Positions 25,488-32,838 of a stretch of DNA of 32,838 nucleotides are shown here, one piece after another (position 1 is the stretch's first letter; the number at the start of each line of letters is the position of its first letter). The notes under the pieces are model-generated. The model saw nothing but the letters and a program-made list of their open reading frames with translations, had not been told where the DNA came from and did not search any database. Where the stretch lies: NCBI GenBank assembly GCA_002683685.1, contig NYTV01000112.1, positions 1 to 32,838 on the forward strand. Reading direction: 5' to 3'. Origin of the DNA: Paracoccaceae bacterium. Lineage in GTDB: Bacteria; Pseudomonadota; Alphaproteobacteria; Rhodobacterales; Rhodobacteraceae. Made by a program: the position numbers and the translations under genes.

Positions 25488-25894
25488 GCTGCCGCTGCTG
25501 CTGTCTGCACCACGCGTGCCACCATGGCCGTCAACCCGTTTGACCGCTGCGAGGACAGATGTTCATTCAGGCCCAATCGTGCCAATTCCGCGGTAACATC
25601 GACCTTGCCAATCTCATCAACCGCAAGACCGGAATAGAGCGTTATGAGCACTGCGATGAGCCCGCGCACGATGATCGCATCGCTGTCGCCAATGAAGGTC
25701 AAATTGCCATTTTCTTTGGTTATATGCAGCCAGACCTGAGAGGCACAGCCCTCAACCTTTGTCGCCGGAACTTTGAGTGCCTCTGGCATATCAGGCAGAG
25801 CCTTGCCCAGCTCAATCACATGCCGGTAACGTTCCTCCCAATCACCTAGAAATTCAAACGTTTCAACTAGATCTTCAAAACCGGCTTGCGCCAT
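25484..25894 (-). CDS. sufE: SufE-family Fe-S assembly sulfur acceptor
   Basis: This 136-residue protein accepts persulfide sulfur from the SufS desulfurase. Cys50 in VEGCASQVWL is the conserved sulfur-carrying residue, and the N-terminal ETFEFLGDWEERYRHVIELG is typical. The C-terminus (GLTAMVARVVQTAAAAA) matches the closing helix. It lies 35 bases after rnd on the same strand and away from any suf operon, as a stand-alone copy. Its end overlaps the convergent DUF1638 gene by four bases. Confidence 0.92.
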   Translation of the reverse strand: MAQAGFEDLVETFEFLGDWEERYRHVIELGKALPDMPEALKVPATKVEGCASQVWLHITKENGNLTFIGDSDAIIVRGLIAVLITLYSGLAVDEIGKVDVTAELARLGLNEHLSSQRSNGLTAMVARVVQTAAAAA

Positions 25895-25929
25895 GGAACT
25901 CTCCTATATCGCTTGCATCTGGATCTGTG

Positions 25930-27087
25930 TCACAGCTCAAACAGTTTCACTTTGTTGCCCTTCACAGCCAAGCCCACCTTGCCTTCACAAAGCCGCAAAG
26001 CATCCGAGCCGAAGACATCCATCCGCCACCCCTTTAAAGACGGCACGTCACGTTGCCCGGCGGCCAAAGCATCCAGCTCAGCCGTGCTGGCGATCATCTT
26101 TTGTGCCACATCAGAGCGCTCAGATTTGGCTTTCAATAGCACCCTTAGAAGATCGGCCAGAGCCGGATTGACCTGGAGCTTGTCGTTCACCTTCGGCAGC
26201 CGTGGATAGCTGTCCGCATCCATAGCGTTCACCGCTTTGATCGCGCTCAAAATTCCTTCAGCGATATCCCCTTTGCGCGCTTCGCGCAGCAACAGGCGCG
26301 CCTTGTTCAAATCTTCCTGCGTGCTGGGTTTGGTGGAGGCCAACTCGACCATCGCATCATCTTTGAACACGCGATTGCGCGGTATATTTCGCGTCTTGGC
26401 ATAGGATTCCCGAAAGGCGGCCAATTCGCGCACATAGGCGAGAAACTTATTTGAATTTGTCCGCGTTTTCACCCGGCGCCATGCCTCAGATGGAACGGTA
26501 TCATAGATGGAGGGATCCGTTAAAGATTGAGTTTCTTCTGCCACCCAAGAGGTGCGCTTAGTGCGCTCCAGCTCAGCTTTTAAGAACTCATAGACCCCCC
26601 GCAAATGGGTCACATCCGCCAGCGCATAGGCCTTTTGCGCCTCGGTCAGCGGGCGTCGCGACCAGTCGGTGAAACGCGAAGATTTGTCCACTTGTTGCTT
26701 GACGATCTTGCGCACCAAAGTCTCATAACCCACCTGCTCGCCAAAGCCGCAGACCATTGCCGCAATTTGCGTATCAAACAGAGGCGTTGGGAAAATTTCA
26801 GCATCATTCCAAAAAATCTCAAGATCTTGACGCGCTGCATGGAACACTTTCACGACCGAAGTGTCGCGAAACAGGCGGTAAAGCGGCTCAAGCGACATAT
26901 CGGACGACAGAGGATCGACCAAAACAGCATCCCCTTCACCCTCTCCCGGAACCGCCATTTGCAACAAGCACAGCTTCGAATAGTAGGTCCGCTCTCTGAG
27001 AAACTCAGTGTCTATGGTCACATAGGGATGGCCCTGCGCCCGTGTGCAAAAGGCGTCAAGCTCGGCTTGTGTGGTCAATGTCTGCAT
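25930..27087 (-). CDS. rnd: Ribonuclease D
   Basis: This 385-residue 3'-5' exoribonuclease trims tRNA precursors. The DEDDy exonuclease site is complete: Asp26 and Glu28 in VTIDTEFLRERTYY, Asp88 in HAARQDLEIF, and Tyr154 and Asp158 in AYALADVTHL. An HRDC domain follows near 205-290 (FLAYVRELAAFRESYAKTRN and PRNRVFKDDAMVELA), with a further helical region to the end. It sits 78 bases after purN and 35 bases before sufE on the same strand, so all three could share transcripts. Confidence 0.95.
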   Translation of the reverse strand: MQTLTTQAELDAFCTRAQGHPYVTIDTEFLRERTYYSKLCLLQMAVPGEGEGDAVLVDPLSSDMSLEPLYRLFRDTSVVKVFHAARQDLEIFWNDAEIFPTPLFDTQIAAMVCGFGEQVGYETLVRKIVKQQVDKSSRFTDWSRRPLTEAQKAYALADVTHLRGVYEFLKAELERTKRTSWVAEETQSLTDPSIYDTVPSEAWRRVKTRTNSNKFLAYVRELAAFRESYAKTRNIPRNRVFKDDAMVELASTKPSTQEDLNKARLLLREARKGDIAEGILSAIKAVNAMDADSYPRLPKVNDKLQVNPALADLLRVLLKAKSERSDVAQKMIASTAELDALAAGQRDVPSLKGWRMDVFGSDALRLCEGKVGLAVKGNKVKLFEL

Positions 27088-27165
27088 GGGCTATCCGGCT
27101 GTTTGAGAGATATTCGGGACACAATATGGCGAAACCCTGTGAAAAGAAAGCGGCCATAACTTGCA

Positions 27166-27729
27166 TTAGCTGGGCGGTTCGAAACGGGACAAAAAGGCCC
27201 GCAAGATCTTTGGATAGAGCAGGTGTTCTTGCACCAATACGCGATCGGCAAGATCTTTCGCCGTGTCACCGGGCAAAATGGGAACTTTATTATATCCCAA
27301 AATCGGGCCGGCATCCAATTGCGGCACAACCTCATGCACCGAGCATCCCGCCAGCCGGTCACCGGCCTCCAAGGCTCGCCGATGTGTGTGGAGCCCTTGA
27401 TATTTAGGCAAAAGAGAGGGGTGAATATTGAGCATGCGCCCCTGCCAAGCGCTGACAAAATCCGCGCCCAAAATGCGCATAAAGCCGGCCAAACATATCA
27501 CATCAATCTCATAGGCCAGTAGGATCTTGTGCAGCTCAGTTTCAAACTGGGCCCGGTCGTCACCAAAACTTCGGTGGTCCAGAACCTCTGTGGCAACGCC
27601 CATCGCCTCTGCCTTGGCCAGCCCACCGGCCTCGGGCCGGTTGGACAGCACCAGACTCGCCCGCCCGGGATGGGGCAGAGCCATATCCTCAAGCAGCCGC
27701 TGCATATTACTGCCGCTGCCAGAAATCAA
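27166..27729 (-). CDS. purN: Phosphoribosylglycinamide formyltransferase
   Basis: The enzyme formylates GAR using 10-formyl-THF in purine synthesis. Motifs are ISGSGSNMQRLLEDM, LSNRPEAGGLAKAEAMGV, DVICLAGFMRILGADFV, and the catalytic Asn-His-Asp set in MLNIHPSLLPKYQGLHTH and VHEVVPQLDAGPILG. The earliest conventional start is TTG 27729, giving 187 residues, but that removes most of the first beta strand. The frame is open farther and reads [15 protein letters not shown], which matches the usual KRVAILISG start. The real start is therefore probably an ATT (27747 or 27753) overlapping the purM stop. No ATG or GTG exists in that stretch. Confidence 0.9.
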   Translation of the reverse strand: MISGSGSNMQRLLEDMALPHPGRASLVLSNRPEAGGLAKAEAMGVATEVLDHRSFGDDRAQFETELHKILLAYEIDVICLAGFMRILGADFVSAWQGRMLNIHPSLLPKYQGLHTHRRALEAGDRLAGCSVHEVVPQLDAGPILGYNKVPILPGDTAKDLADRVLVQEHLLYPKILRAFLSRFEPPS

Positions 27730-27740
27730 AATAGCAACGT

Positions 27741-28781
27741 TTAAAATGGCAATTGCCCCGTATAGCTAACGCCCTGACCAAGGATCACCTCGCCCAAGCG
27801 GACCGGGCTCATGCCCTGCGCGCTCAAAGTGGCCTCAACCGCCGTGACCTGCCCCGGCTCTACCGCTAAGATCATGCCAATGCCGCAGTTAAAGGTCTTG
27901 AGCATTTCTGCCTCAGAAATGCCACCTGCTTGCGCCAACCAGGCCATAATCGGCAATACTGGGATGCGCTGTAAATCAATCGTCGCGCCCAGATCCTCAG
28001 GCAGCACCCGCGGTAAATTCTCAGTCAACCCGCCGCCGGTGATATGCGCCATGGCGTGAACTCCGCCGGCTTTGAGCGCGGCCAAACAGGCCTTAACGTA
28101 GAGCGCAGTCGGGGTCAAAAGAGCCGCGCCAAGCGTGCCGGTGCCCGATGGCGCAGGGCTATCCCAGGCCAATCCTTGATCGGTCACAATTCTGCGCACC
28201 AAGGAAAATCCGTTTGAATGCATCCCGCTGGACGGCAGGCCGATCAGCACATCGCCCGCAGCAACCCCTTGCGGCAACTGGGTGCCACGTTCCATCGCGC
28301 CCACGGCAAAGCCTGCTAAAGCAAAATCATCCTTGGCATACATTCCAGGCATCTCGGCTGTTTCCCCGCCAATCAAAGCGCAGCCAGACAAGCGGCAGCC
28401 CTCAGCAATCCCTTCGATGACCTTGGTCGCCTGCGCCACATGCAGCTTGCCGGTCGCAAAATAATCAAGAAAAAACAATGGCTCCGCGCCTTGACAGATC
28501 AGATCATTTACGCACATGGCCACAAGATCAATACCCACCGTTGAGACATCGCCCGTATCAATTGCCAAACGCAGCTTGGTGCCCACCCCATCGGTAGCGC
28601 CGACAAGAATCGGATCTTCATAGCCGGCTGCCTTGGGATCAAACATCGCGCCGAAACCGCCCAAACCCGACATAGACCCGGAGCGTTGGGTAGATTTGCT
28701 GGCCGGCTTGATCCGTTCCACCAATTCATTGCCCGCATCAATATCGACGCCGGCCTGCGCATAAGTTAAACTTTGGGTCAT
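27741..28781 (-). CDS. purM: Phosphoribosylformylglycinamidine cyclo-ligase (AIR synthetase)
   Basis: This 346-residue ATP-dependent enzyme closes the imidazole ring of AIR. Signatures are [68 protein letters not shown] and [19 protein letters not shown] 28781 is the family start ([17 protein letters not shown]); 21 upstream in-frame codons are intergenic. It is first in purM-purN, and purN begins at or inside its end. The spacer to the divergent tRNA is 107 bases. Confidence 0.96.
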   Translation of the reverse strand: MTQSLTYAQAGVDIDAGNELVERIKPASKSTQRSGSMSGLGGFGAMFDPKAAGYEDPILVGATDGVGTKLRLAIDTGDVSTVGIDLVAMCVNDLICQGAEPLFFLDYFATGKLHVAQATKVIEGIAEGCRLSGCALIGGETAEMPGMYAKDDFALAGFAVGAMERGTQLPQGVAAGDVLIGLPSSGMHSNGFSLVRRIVTDQGLAWDSPAPSGTGTLGAALLTPTALYVKACLAALKAGGVHAMAHITGGGLTENLPRVLPEDLGATIDLQRIPVLPIMAWLAQAGGISEAEMLKTFNCGIGMILAVEPGQVTAVEATLSAQGMSPVRLGEVILGQGVSYTGQLPF

Positions 28782-28850
28782 TTGAGCACCATTTATTGGA
28801 AATTTGCCGTTCCGATACCAGGCTCGGCGACACATGTCCATCAAGCCTGC

Positions 28851-28878
28851 TTGACCCCTGAGATTTCTCTGCTAGTGA
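28851..28878 (+). promoter_or_regulatory. Candidate promoter of the tRNA gene
   Basis: TTGACC (28851-28856) is a strong -35 box. A weak -10, TAGTGA (28873-28878), follows after 16 bases, ending ten bases before the tRNA. The -35 is convincing and the -10 poor. Confidence 0.4.
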
Positions 28879-28888
28879 GGGGCCATGG

Positions 28889-28965
28889 GGGCCCGTAGCT
28901 CAGCTGGTTAGAGCAGTCCGCTCATAACGGATTGGTCGCAGGTTCAAGTCCTGCCGGGCCTACCA
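28889..28965 (+). tRNA. tRNA with CAU anticodon (probably Ile2, alternatively Met)
   Basis: These 77 bases include an encoded CCA. The cloverleaf is clear: acceptor GGGCCCG with CGGGCCT, D arm with AGCTCAG and TTAGAGC, anticodon stem TCCG/CGGA with loop CTCATAA, and T arm GCAGG-TTCAAGT-CCTGC. The CAU anticodon is shared by elongator Met, initiator Met and lysidine-modified Ile2. Initiator is excluded because the 1:72 pair is formed and the anticodon stem lacks the three G-C pairs. The TTGGTCG variable region resembles Ile2 more than elongator Met. The 1:72 pair is a G-U wobble. A T run follows the CCA. Confidence 0.9.
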
Positions 28966-29056
28966 TTTTTTCATGTTTTGTCGGGTGCCCTATACGCAAG
29001 ATTGACGTTTTGAGCGCTCGCCACTGACGGCGCATGGGAAGACTTCCCCAGAGCCG

Positions 29057-29077
29057 GGCCCGATGCGAAATCGGGCC
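29057..29077. terminator. Perfect hairpin between the tRNA and a membrane-protein gene
   Basis: GGCCCGAT-GCGAA-ATCGGGCC has an eight-base perfect stem. It lies 33 bases beyond the stop of the minus-strand membrane-protein gene and about 90 bases beyond the tRNA. Neither side has a strong T run, so it may be a transcript-end or processing structure shared by the two convergent genes. Confidence 0.45.
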
Positions 29078-29110
29078 ATAGGCGATAAAATTTCCTTTTA
29101 AATCTATATA

Positions 29111-29521
29111 CTATGCGTAAATTATGTCACCCATGGTAAACATAATATAGAGATGGAATCCCAACAATATGGCTGGAACAATATAGCCCTCGGCTGTCGC
29201 CTTGACACCCTCAACTTGCGCCCATTTGCCTTTAACAGTCGTGTACCCAAATACAAGGAACAAGGCCGCTTGGATCGTGCCAAAGGCAAAGACACTCCAT
29301 GCCCCAACTGGAGAAGTCAGTAACAATATGACATAGATAAGCGATTGCGTGAACGTGTAAGTGCCACTCAGCTTGACCATAAATTCAGACCCCGCACCAA
29401 GCCCATATTGAGCGATAAACCCTTGGGTTAGAAACAGGCATCGGTAACCATAAAATCCGCCCATAAGGGCTGGAATGAGGATCGCTATAAAGTTGGCCAG
29501 TCCGCCACTTGCATCAATCAT
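29111..29521 (-). CDS. Small four-helix membrane protein of unknown function
   Basis: This encodes 136 residues with an excellent AGGAG site ahead of ATG 29521. Four hydrophobic segments lie near 8-24 (ANFIAILIPALMGGFYGYR), 58-72, 74-92 (WSVFAFGTIQAALFLVFGY) and 112-130 (YIVPAILLGFHLYIMFTM). There is no signal peptide and no enzyme motif, and I do not recognise the family. A GYD-like gene lies 243 bases upstream on the same strand; the spacer contains a GC-rich hairpin (29553-29567), so joint transcription is uncertain. Confidence 0.75.
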   Translation of the reverse strand: MIDASGGLANFIAILIPALMGGFYGYRCLFLTQGFIAQYGLGAGSEFMVKLSGTYTFTQSLIYVILLLTSPVGAWSVFAFGTIQAALFLVFGYTTVKGKWAQVEGVKATAEGYIVPAILLGFHLYIMFTMGDIIYA

Positions 29522-29552
29522 GTCTTCATCTCCTGTTTTGTTTCACATGCGG

Positions 29553-29571
29553 GCCCCAAAGCGGGGCTTAG
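29553..29571 (+). other. GC-rich hairpin in the spacer between two minus-strand genes
   Basis: GCCCC-AAAGC-GGGGC is followed by TTAGATTTTG on the plus strand. No plus-strand gene ends here, so terminator polarity does not fit a known transcript. It sits about 30 bases upstream of the membrane-protein start and could shape its leader. Confidence 0.3.
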
Positions 29572-29764
29572 ATTTTGTATCAGGACACCCCTGCCCGCTT
29601 CATAGTCTGTAGTCTAAGGCTTTATTTAGACTCGCCCAACTCTCAATAAAGCGCCTCATGGGTGGATTTGCAGATCGTCTGACCGCCAGCTGCCATCAAG
29701 CCAGCCAAAGGTGATTTCCAAAAGACGATATTGGTTCGTAGCGTTACAAAACACTCTCAAACCA

Positions 29765-30094
29765 TCAGTCAGCTGCCGATTTGTAAGTCCCGAGCAATTT
29801 GCCAGAATCCTGCATGGCAGAGAACATGCTGTCAGTGTCAATCAGGTCGATCGTAGATCCGCCCGAGAAAGTGCCTGACGACATCACGACCATCATAAGC
29901 CGCGCGTTTTTTTCCGCATCGGACTCAACGATCATGATCGCTTCGGCAGTGGAAGGTGAAAAATAGATGCTCTCAGTTTTGATCCCAAGTGCAGCTGTAA
30001 TTCCTTTAATCGCTTCACCTCGGTCTGAGGGATTGGAGACCATGCCCTTAAAACCGCTATCATTGTAGCTTGCGCGAACCAAATATTTTGCCAT
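29765..30094 (-). CDS. GYD-domain-like small protein
   Basis: This encodes 109 residues, with AAAGG ahead of ATG 30094. It begins MAKYLVRASYNDSGFKGMVS, continues RGEAIKGITAALGIKTESIYF and then AEAIMIVESDAEKNARLMMV. This is the pattern of GYD-type alpha/beta-barrel-like domains, in which a Y-x-x-x-x-x-[WY]-[TN]-D-x-G start is followed by a helix, a strand and an [AE]-[DAV]-hydrophobic strand. The function of GYD proteins is unknown. No signal peptide or membrane segment is seen. It is probably cytoplasmic and perhaps oligomeric. Confidence 0.7.
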   Translation of the reverse strand: MAKYLVRASYNDSGFKGMVSNPSDRGEAIKGITAALGIKTESIYFSPSTAEAIMIVESDAEKNARLMMVVMSSGTFSGGSTIDLIDTDSMFSAMQDSGKLLGTYKSAAD

Positions 30095-30720
30095 AACTTG
30101 AACCTTTCAACCTTAGTTTTATGCTTAACTGTATCGGATAAAACTCCAAAAATTTGGCCTAAATCCCCCTGTCTTGTTGGGCTTTAACCAAATTTTAAGT
30201 GGCGATAGCTTGGATGCTAATCACCACTACAGTCATTTCGTGTGTTAAGTTTGGAAGGGGATTACAAGTTGATCTAGTTCGAATGTTGAAGCAGTTGTAA
30301 TGCTCCCCGTGAAGCGCCGCATTTGCCAAGCCACGCGGCGCCCAAATTCAACCTAAGGCATCAAAACGCTCATCCTAAAATTGATAGCCTGTTAGCACCT
30401 AAGGTCGGGCGCGCTCAGCGGGTCAGAAAACGCAATATTTTGTTCGTTATATGATGCCAGTAGCAGATTTTGCCTTTACCCCACCGTCAGCCAAACCCAG
30501 CAAAAAGGATAGGCCAGCGCCCAAATCCCTACCCCTGTGCGCACTTGAGATAATAGACCGGGAGTGCATGGCATGGCGGTGGGCAATATTTGGCAAAAAG
30601 CTATGGAGCTGATAGAGGCTTTAGTATCAGCAATTTTTCAGTGTCGTAATAAGTTGTTTGCAGAAATATTATCGGTAGCTTACTCAGAAGACGAACCCCA
30701 AATGATACACGGTATTAGAT
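30095..30720. other. Gene-poor intergenic stretch
   Basis: No convincing gene lies in these 626 bases between the divergent GYD-like and bactofilin genes. One inverted repeat, GCGCCGC ... GCGGCGC, with a 14-base loop lies at 30314-30341. A 60-codon plus-strand frame (30564-30746) overlaps the bactofilin start and lacks family resemblance. The first 150 bases are AT-rich, as expected of a promoter region. Confidence 0.5.
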
Positions 30721-31185
30721 ATGTTTTCCCAATCAAACAGAGATGACCTTTCTTCTCGGCAGAGTTTCTCGAAAGAACCAAGGCAACGCCGATCAATTTT
30801 GCATGATGGCATTGTTATCAAAGGCGATTGGCAAAGTGACGGTACAGTAGAATTTGGCGGCAGGATTACGGGCGATTTAACGGTCGATGTTCTCGTAGTG
30901 ACTGGCACCGGCAATGTGGACGGTAATGTGAGGGCGCGATCTGTCACGGTCGAAGGTTATTTAAATGGTACTATCGCAGCTGTGGAAGTGGTACTGGGAT
31001 CAACAGCCGTTGTCATAGGCCAAGTGGTTGCGGAGAAAATACGAATAGATTTTGGCGCAAATGTCGTCGGTCGCTTGTCAGCCACTGGCAAGCCAACAGC
31101 TGACAGCACTCCAGCCCAAAATAAAGCCTCTGATGCGACCGCTGAAATTGACGATACCGCGTCATCAACCCCACGCTTGCTGTAG
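30721..31185 (+). CDS. Bactofilin (polymer-forming cytoskeletal protein)
   Basis: This encodes 154 residues. After a disordered N-terminus rich in Ser, Arg and Gln comes the bactofilin right-handed beta-helix, near 27-120. It begins ILHDGIVIKGDWQSDGTVEF and GGRITGDLTVD and continues with repeated short strands (VDGNVRARSVTVEGYLNGTI, then VIGQVVAEKIRIDFGANVVG). The tail is low-complexity, rich in Thr, Ser and Ala. Bactofilins self-assemble without nucleotide and scaffold cell-wall or envelope machinery. They are often beside an M23 peptidase; none is visible here. ATG 30721 has only a weak ribosome site. Confidence 0.87.
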   Translation: MFSQSNRDDLSSRQSFSKEPRQRRSILHDGIVIKGDWQSDGTVEFGGRITGDLTVDVLVVTGTGNVDGNVRARSVTVEGYLNGTIAAVEVVLGSTAVVIGQVVAEKIRIDFGANVVGRLSATGKPTADSTPAQNKASDATAEIDDTASSTPRLL

Positions 31186-31627
31186 CCCGCCAATCCTAAT
31201 CCTGCCTCGCTGCAACAGCAGAGCATGTTGGTGATGATCGTACACCGTGCAGTTTCATCGCCAAGACCGGCAAGGTTGTTTTTTGAGCGGCTCTTGTCCA
31301 CAGCTTTCCCGATAAGGTCAATTTCAGCCATATGCATAGGCGTAAGCCTTCCCAAAGGCCTCATTGATTAGCCCAGCTGTCCGGTCGACATGGAAGCGGT
31401 CAACAGGACGCGCGTTTCTGCTCCTCCACTAGCCAGAAAGAGCTATCAGGATTTGCGGAGGGACGCCATTGCGTATAGGCCGGCTAACGCCGTTTTGATT
31501 TTGGCCTTAGGATTCCTGTCGGACTTTCGCTGACAAAGATAGATGTGACAGACCGTTTTGGGTCTCCTCGAGGTCTTTCAGCACGTCCCGAGTAGTTTTC
31601 GCTGCAGACATCTAGCCGTGTCCAACG
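31186..31627. other. Intergenic stretch between bactofilin and glpD
   Basis: These 442 bases between the convergent bactofilin and glpD ends hold no gene I can support. A minus-strand frame reading MHMAEIDLIGKAVDKSRSKN, near 31275-31335, looks protein-like but runs on into antisense of bactofilin, so it may be a gene relic. Small hairpins such as CGGC-TAAC-GCCG-TTTT near 31480 could end the bactofilin transcript, but the stem is short. Confidence 0.35.
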
Positions 31628-32838
31628 TCATTGCACGGCCTCAATATGCGGGGCTTCATCCTTGGCCATTGGGCCGGCGTCTTTGCTCGCGTTTGTCATC
31701 CAGATATCAAGCTCGGCGATTTCAGCTTTGCTCATCCGAAGCCCTAATCGCGAGCGCCGCCAAACCACATCTTCAGCGGTGCGGGCATATTCCTTGTCCA
31801 TCAGCCAGACGATCTCGCGCTCGGTTAGCGTTGCGGCAAAAGCTTTGCCCATATCCCCAATTGATTTGGCATCACCAAGTATCAGCCTGGCCTCGGTGCC
31901 ATAGGCCCTGACCAGACGCCGCGCCCAAAAATCATCCAGAAACGGATAGGTTTCGCGCAATTCCTGGATCAGAGATGCCACACCATCCACTGGGAAATCT
32001 CCACCGGGAAGGCTGACGCCCGCGGTCCAATCCGGACCGGCCTTGGGGAAAAACGGTGTGATCTTCTCAAGCGCGGACTCTGCAAGTTTACGATAAGTAG
32101 TTATTTTGCCGCCAAATATGTTCAACAATGGCGCGGCTTCACCATCCTGATTTACTTTCAGAACATAATCTCGCGTCGCCGCGGTCGCCGAACTGGCCCC
32201 ATCATCATATAGCGGGCGCACACCGGAATAGCTCCAGACGATATCATCCTTGAGAATTGGCTGTTTGAAATAATTCGACGCAAAGGTCCGCAGATAGTCG
32301 GCTTCGGCCTCAGTGCATTGTGGTTTTATGGATGCGTCTTCATGATCTGCATCCGTCGTACCGATCAAGGTGAAATCTGTCTCATAGGGAATCGCAAAAA
32401 TGATCCGCCCGTCTTCACCCTGGAAGAAATAGCATTTGTCGTGATCAAACAGTTTGCGCGTCACGATATGGCTGCCACGTACCAGACGCACGCCTTCAGA
32501 CGAATTGATCCGACCGGTGTTGCGAATGATGTCTTCGACCCAAGGCCCGCCGGCGTTCACCAGCATTCTGGCGACGGTCAGCTGGTTTTTTTTCGTGCTC
32601 TGATCTTCGGTGGTGATATGCCAAACATCATCGACCCGCTCTGCTGACACCACCTTGGTCCGGGTCATGATTTGCGCTCCGCGCGCCTGAGCATCGCGCG
32701 CGTTCAAAACCACCAAGCGGGAATCCTCGATCCAGCAATCAGAATATTCATAGGCCTTGGCAAAGCGATTTTGCAACGGCTTGCCGACAGGATCGGCAAC
32801 CAGATCAACCGTTGTAGTGCCGGGTAAGATGTTCCGCC
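31628..32838 (-). CDS. glpD: Glycerol-3-phosphate dehydrogenase (FAD), 5' end outside window
   Basis: The visible part covers about 403 residues and continues past the window edge, where the frame reads NILPGTTTVDLVADPVGKPL. This membrane-associated flavoenzyme passes electrons from glycerol-3-phosphate to quinone. Recognisable stretches are YSDCWIEDSRLVVLNARDA, VNAGGPWVEDI, VRLVRGSHIV, FAIPYETDFTLIGTTD, WSYSGVRPLYDDG and NIFGGKITTYRKLAE, followed by the C-terminal helical domain ending in EAVQ. The FAD-binding N-terminus is not visible. It converges on bactofilin; other glycerol genes would lie beyond the window. Confidence 0.94.
   Translation of the reverse strand, partial: RNILPGTTTVDLVADPVGKPLQNRFAKAYEYSDCWIEDSRLVVLNARDAQARGAQIMTRTKVVSAERVDDVWHITTEDQSTKKNQLTVARMLVNAGGPWVEDIIRNTGRINSSEGVRLVRGSHIVTRKLFDHDKCYFFQGEDGRIIFAIPYETDFTLIGTTDADHEDASIKPQCTEAEADYLRTFASNYFKQPILKDDIVWSYSGVRPLYDDGASSATAATRDYVLKVNQDGEAAPLLNIFGGKITTYRKLAESALEKITPFFPKAGPDWTAGVSLPGGDFPVDGVASLIQELRETYPFLDDFWARRLVRAYGTEARLILGDAKSIGDMGKAFAATLTEREIVWLMDKEYARTAEDVVWRRSRLGLRMSKAEIAELDIWMTNASKDAGPMAKDEAPHIEAVQ

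Noticed and set aside
30564-30746. 60-codon plus-strand frame before bactofilin
   Set aside because: It overlaps the bactofilin start, lacks a good ribosome site, and shows no family motif.
31186-31364. Minus-strand frame reading MRPLGRLTPMHMAEIDLIGK
   Set aside because: Its N-terminal part looks protein-like, but the frame runs straight into antisense of bactofilin. It is at most a gene relic, and I could not name a family.

Overview
The window looks like a piece of the main chromosome of a Rhodobacterales (Roseobacter-group) alphaproteobacterium. The evidence is an RNase E with a long acidic insertion in its S1 domain, a stand-alone homocysteine methyltransferase beside a separate B12 protein and a DUF1638 protein, DctB/DctD lacking classical sigma54-activator motifs, separate purS and purQ genes, and moderate GC with alphaproteobacterial codon use. 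A lower-GC pelagic lineage is possible, but the species cannot be fixed from the sequence alone. No CRISPR array, insertion sequence, phage or integron is visible.

Layout: (1) 1-3741, minus strand: a leucine/isovalerate catabolic operon, ivd - LprI-like secreted protein - mccB - small membrane protein - mccA, with only the first codons of mccA in the window. Start/stop overlaps join the genes, and a perfect palindrome sits just in front of ivd. (2) 3852-6478: a DegT-type PLP enzyme, divergent from an MmgE/PrpD-family protein. (3) 6463-10437: a phosphoglycolate-phosphatase-like HAD enzyme, divergent from glmU-glmS (UDP-GlcNAc supply). (4) 10438-13281: a decaying stretch. It holds a GNAT gene broken by two homopolymer frameshifts, an intact AlkD-like gene, and a heavily damaged alpha/beta-hydrolase gene whose 3' end is joined to the last part of a cytochrome P450 gene. 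(5) 13282-17299: ccdA, tusA and rne with its terminator. (6) 17786-22608, minus strand: purC-purS-purQ followed closely by dctB-dctD. (7) 22886-25487, plus strand: homocysteine methyltransferase, corrinoid protein and DUF1638, read here as part of a split cobalamin-dependent methionine synthase. (8) 25484-28781, minus strand: purM-purN-rnd-sufE, then a divergent CAU-anticodon tRNA. (9) 28966-32838: a sparse region with a small four-helix membrane protein, a GYD-like protein, a bactofilin, and the 3' part of glpD running off the window.

The genes are mainly housekeeping: purine synthesis in two blocks, one-carbon/methionine metabolism, amino-sugar synthesis, RNA processing and thiol/sulfur chemistry. 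The points most worth a second look are the split methionine-synthase module with its structured spacer, the DctD with neither a GAFTGA loop nor a canonical Walker B, the hydrolase/P450 deletion chimera, and purN with no ordinary start codon in front of its first beta strand.
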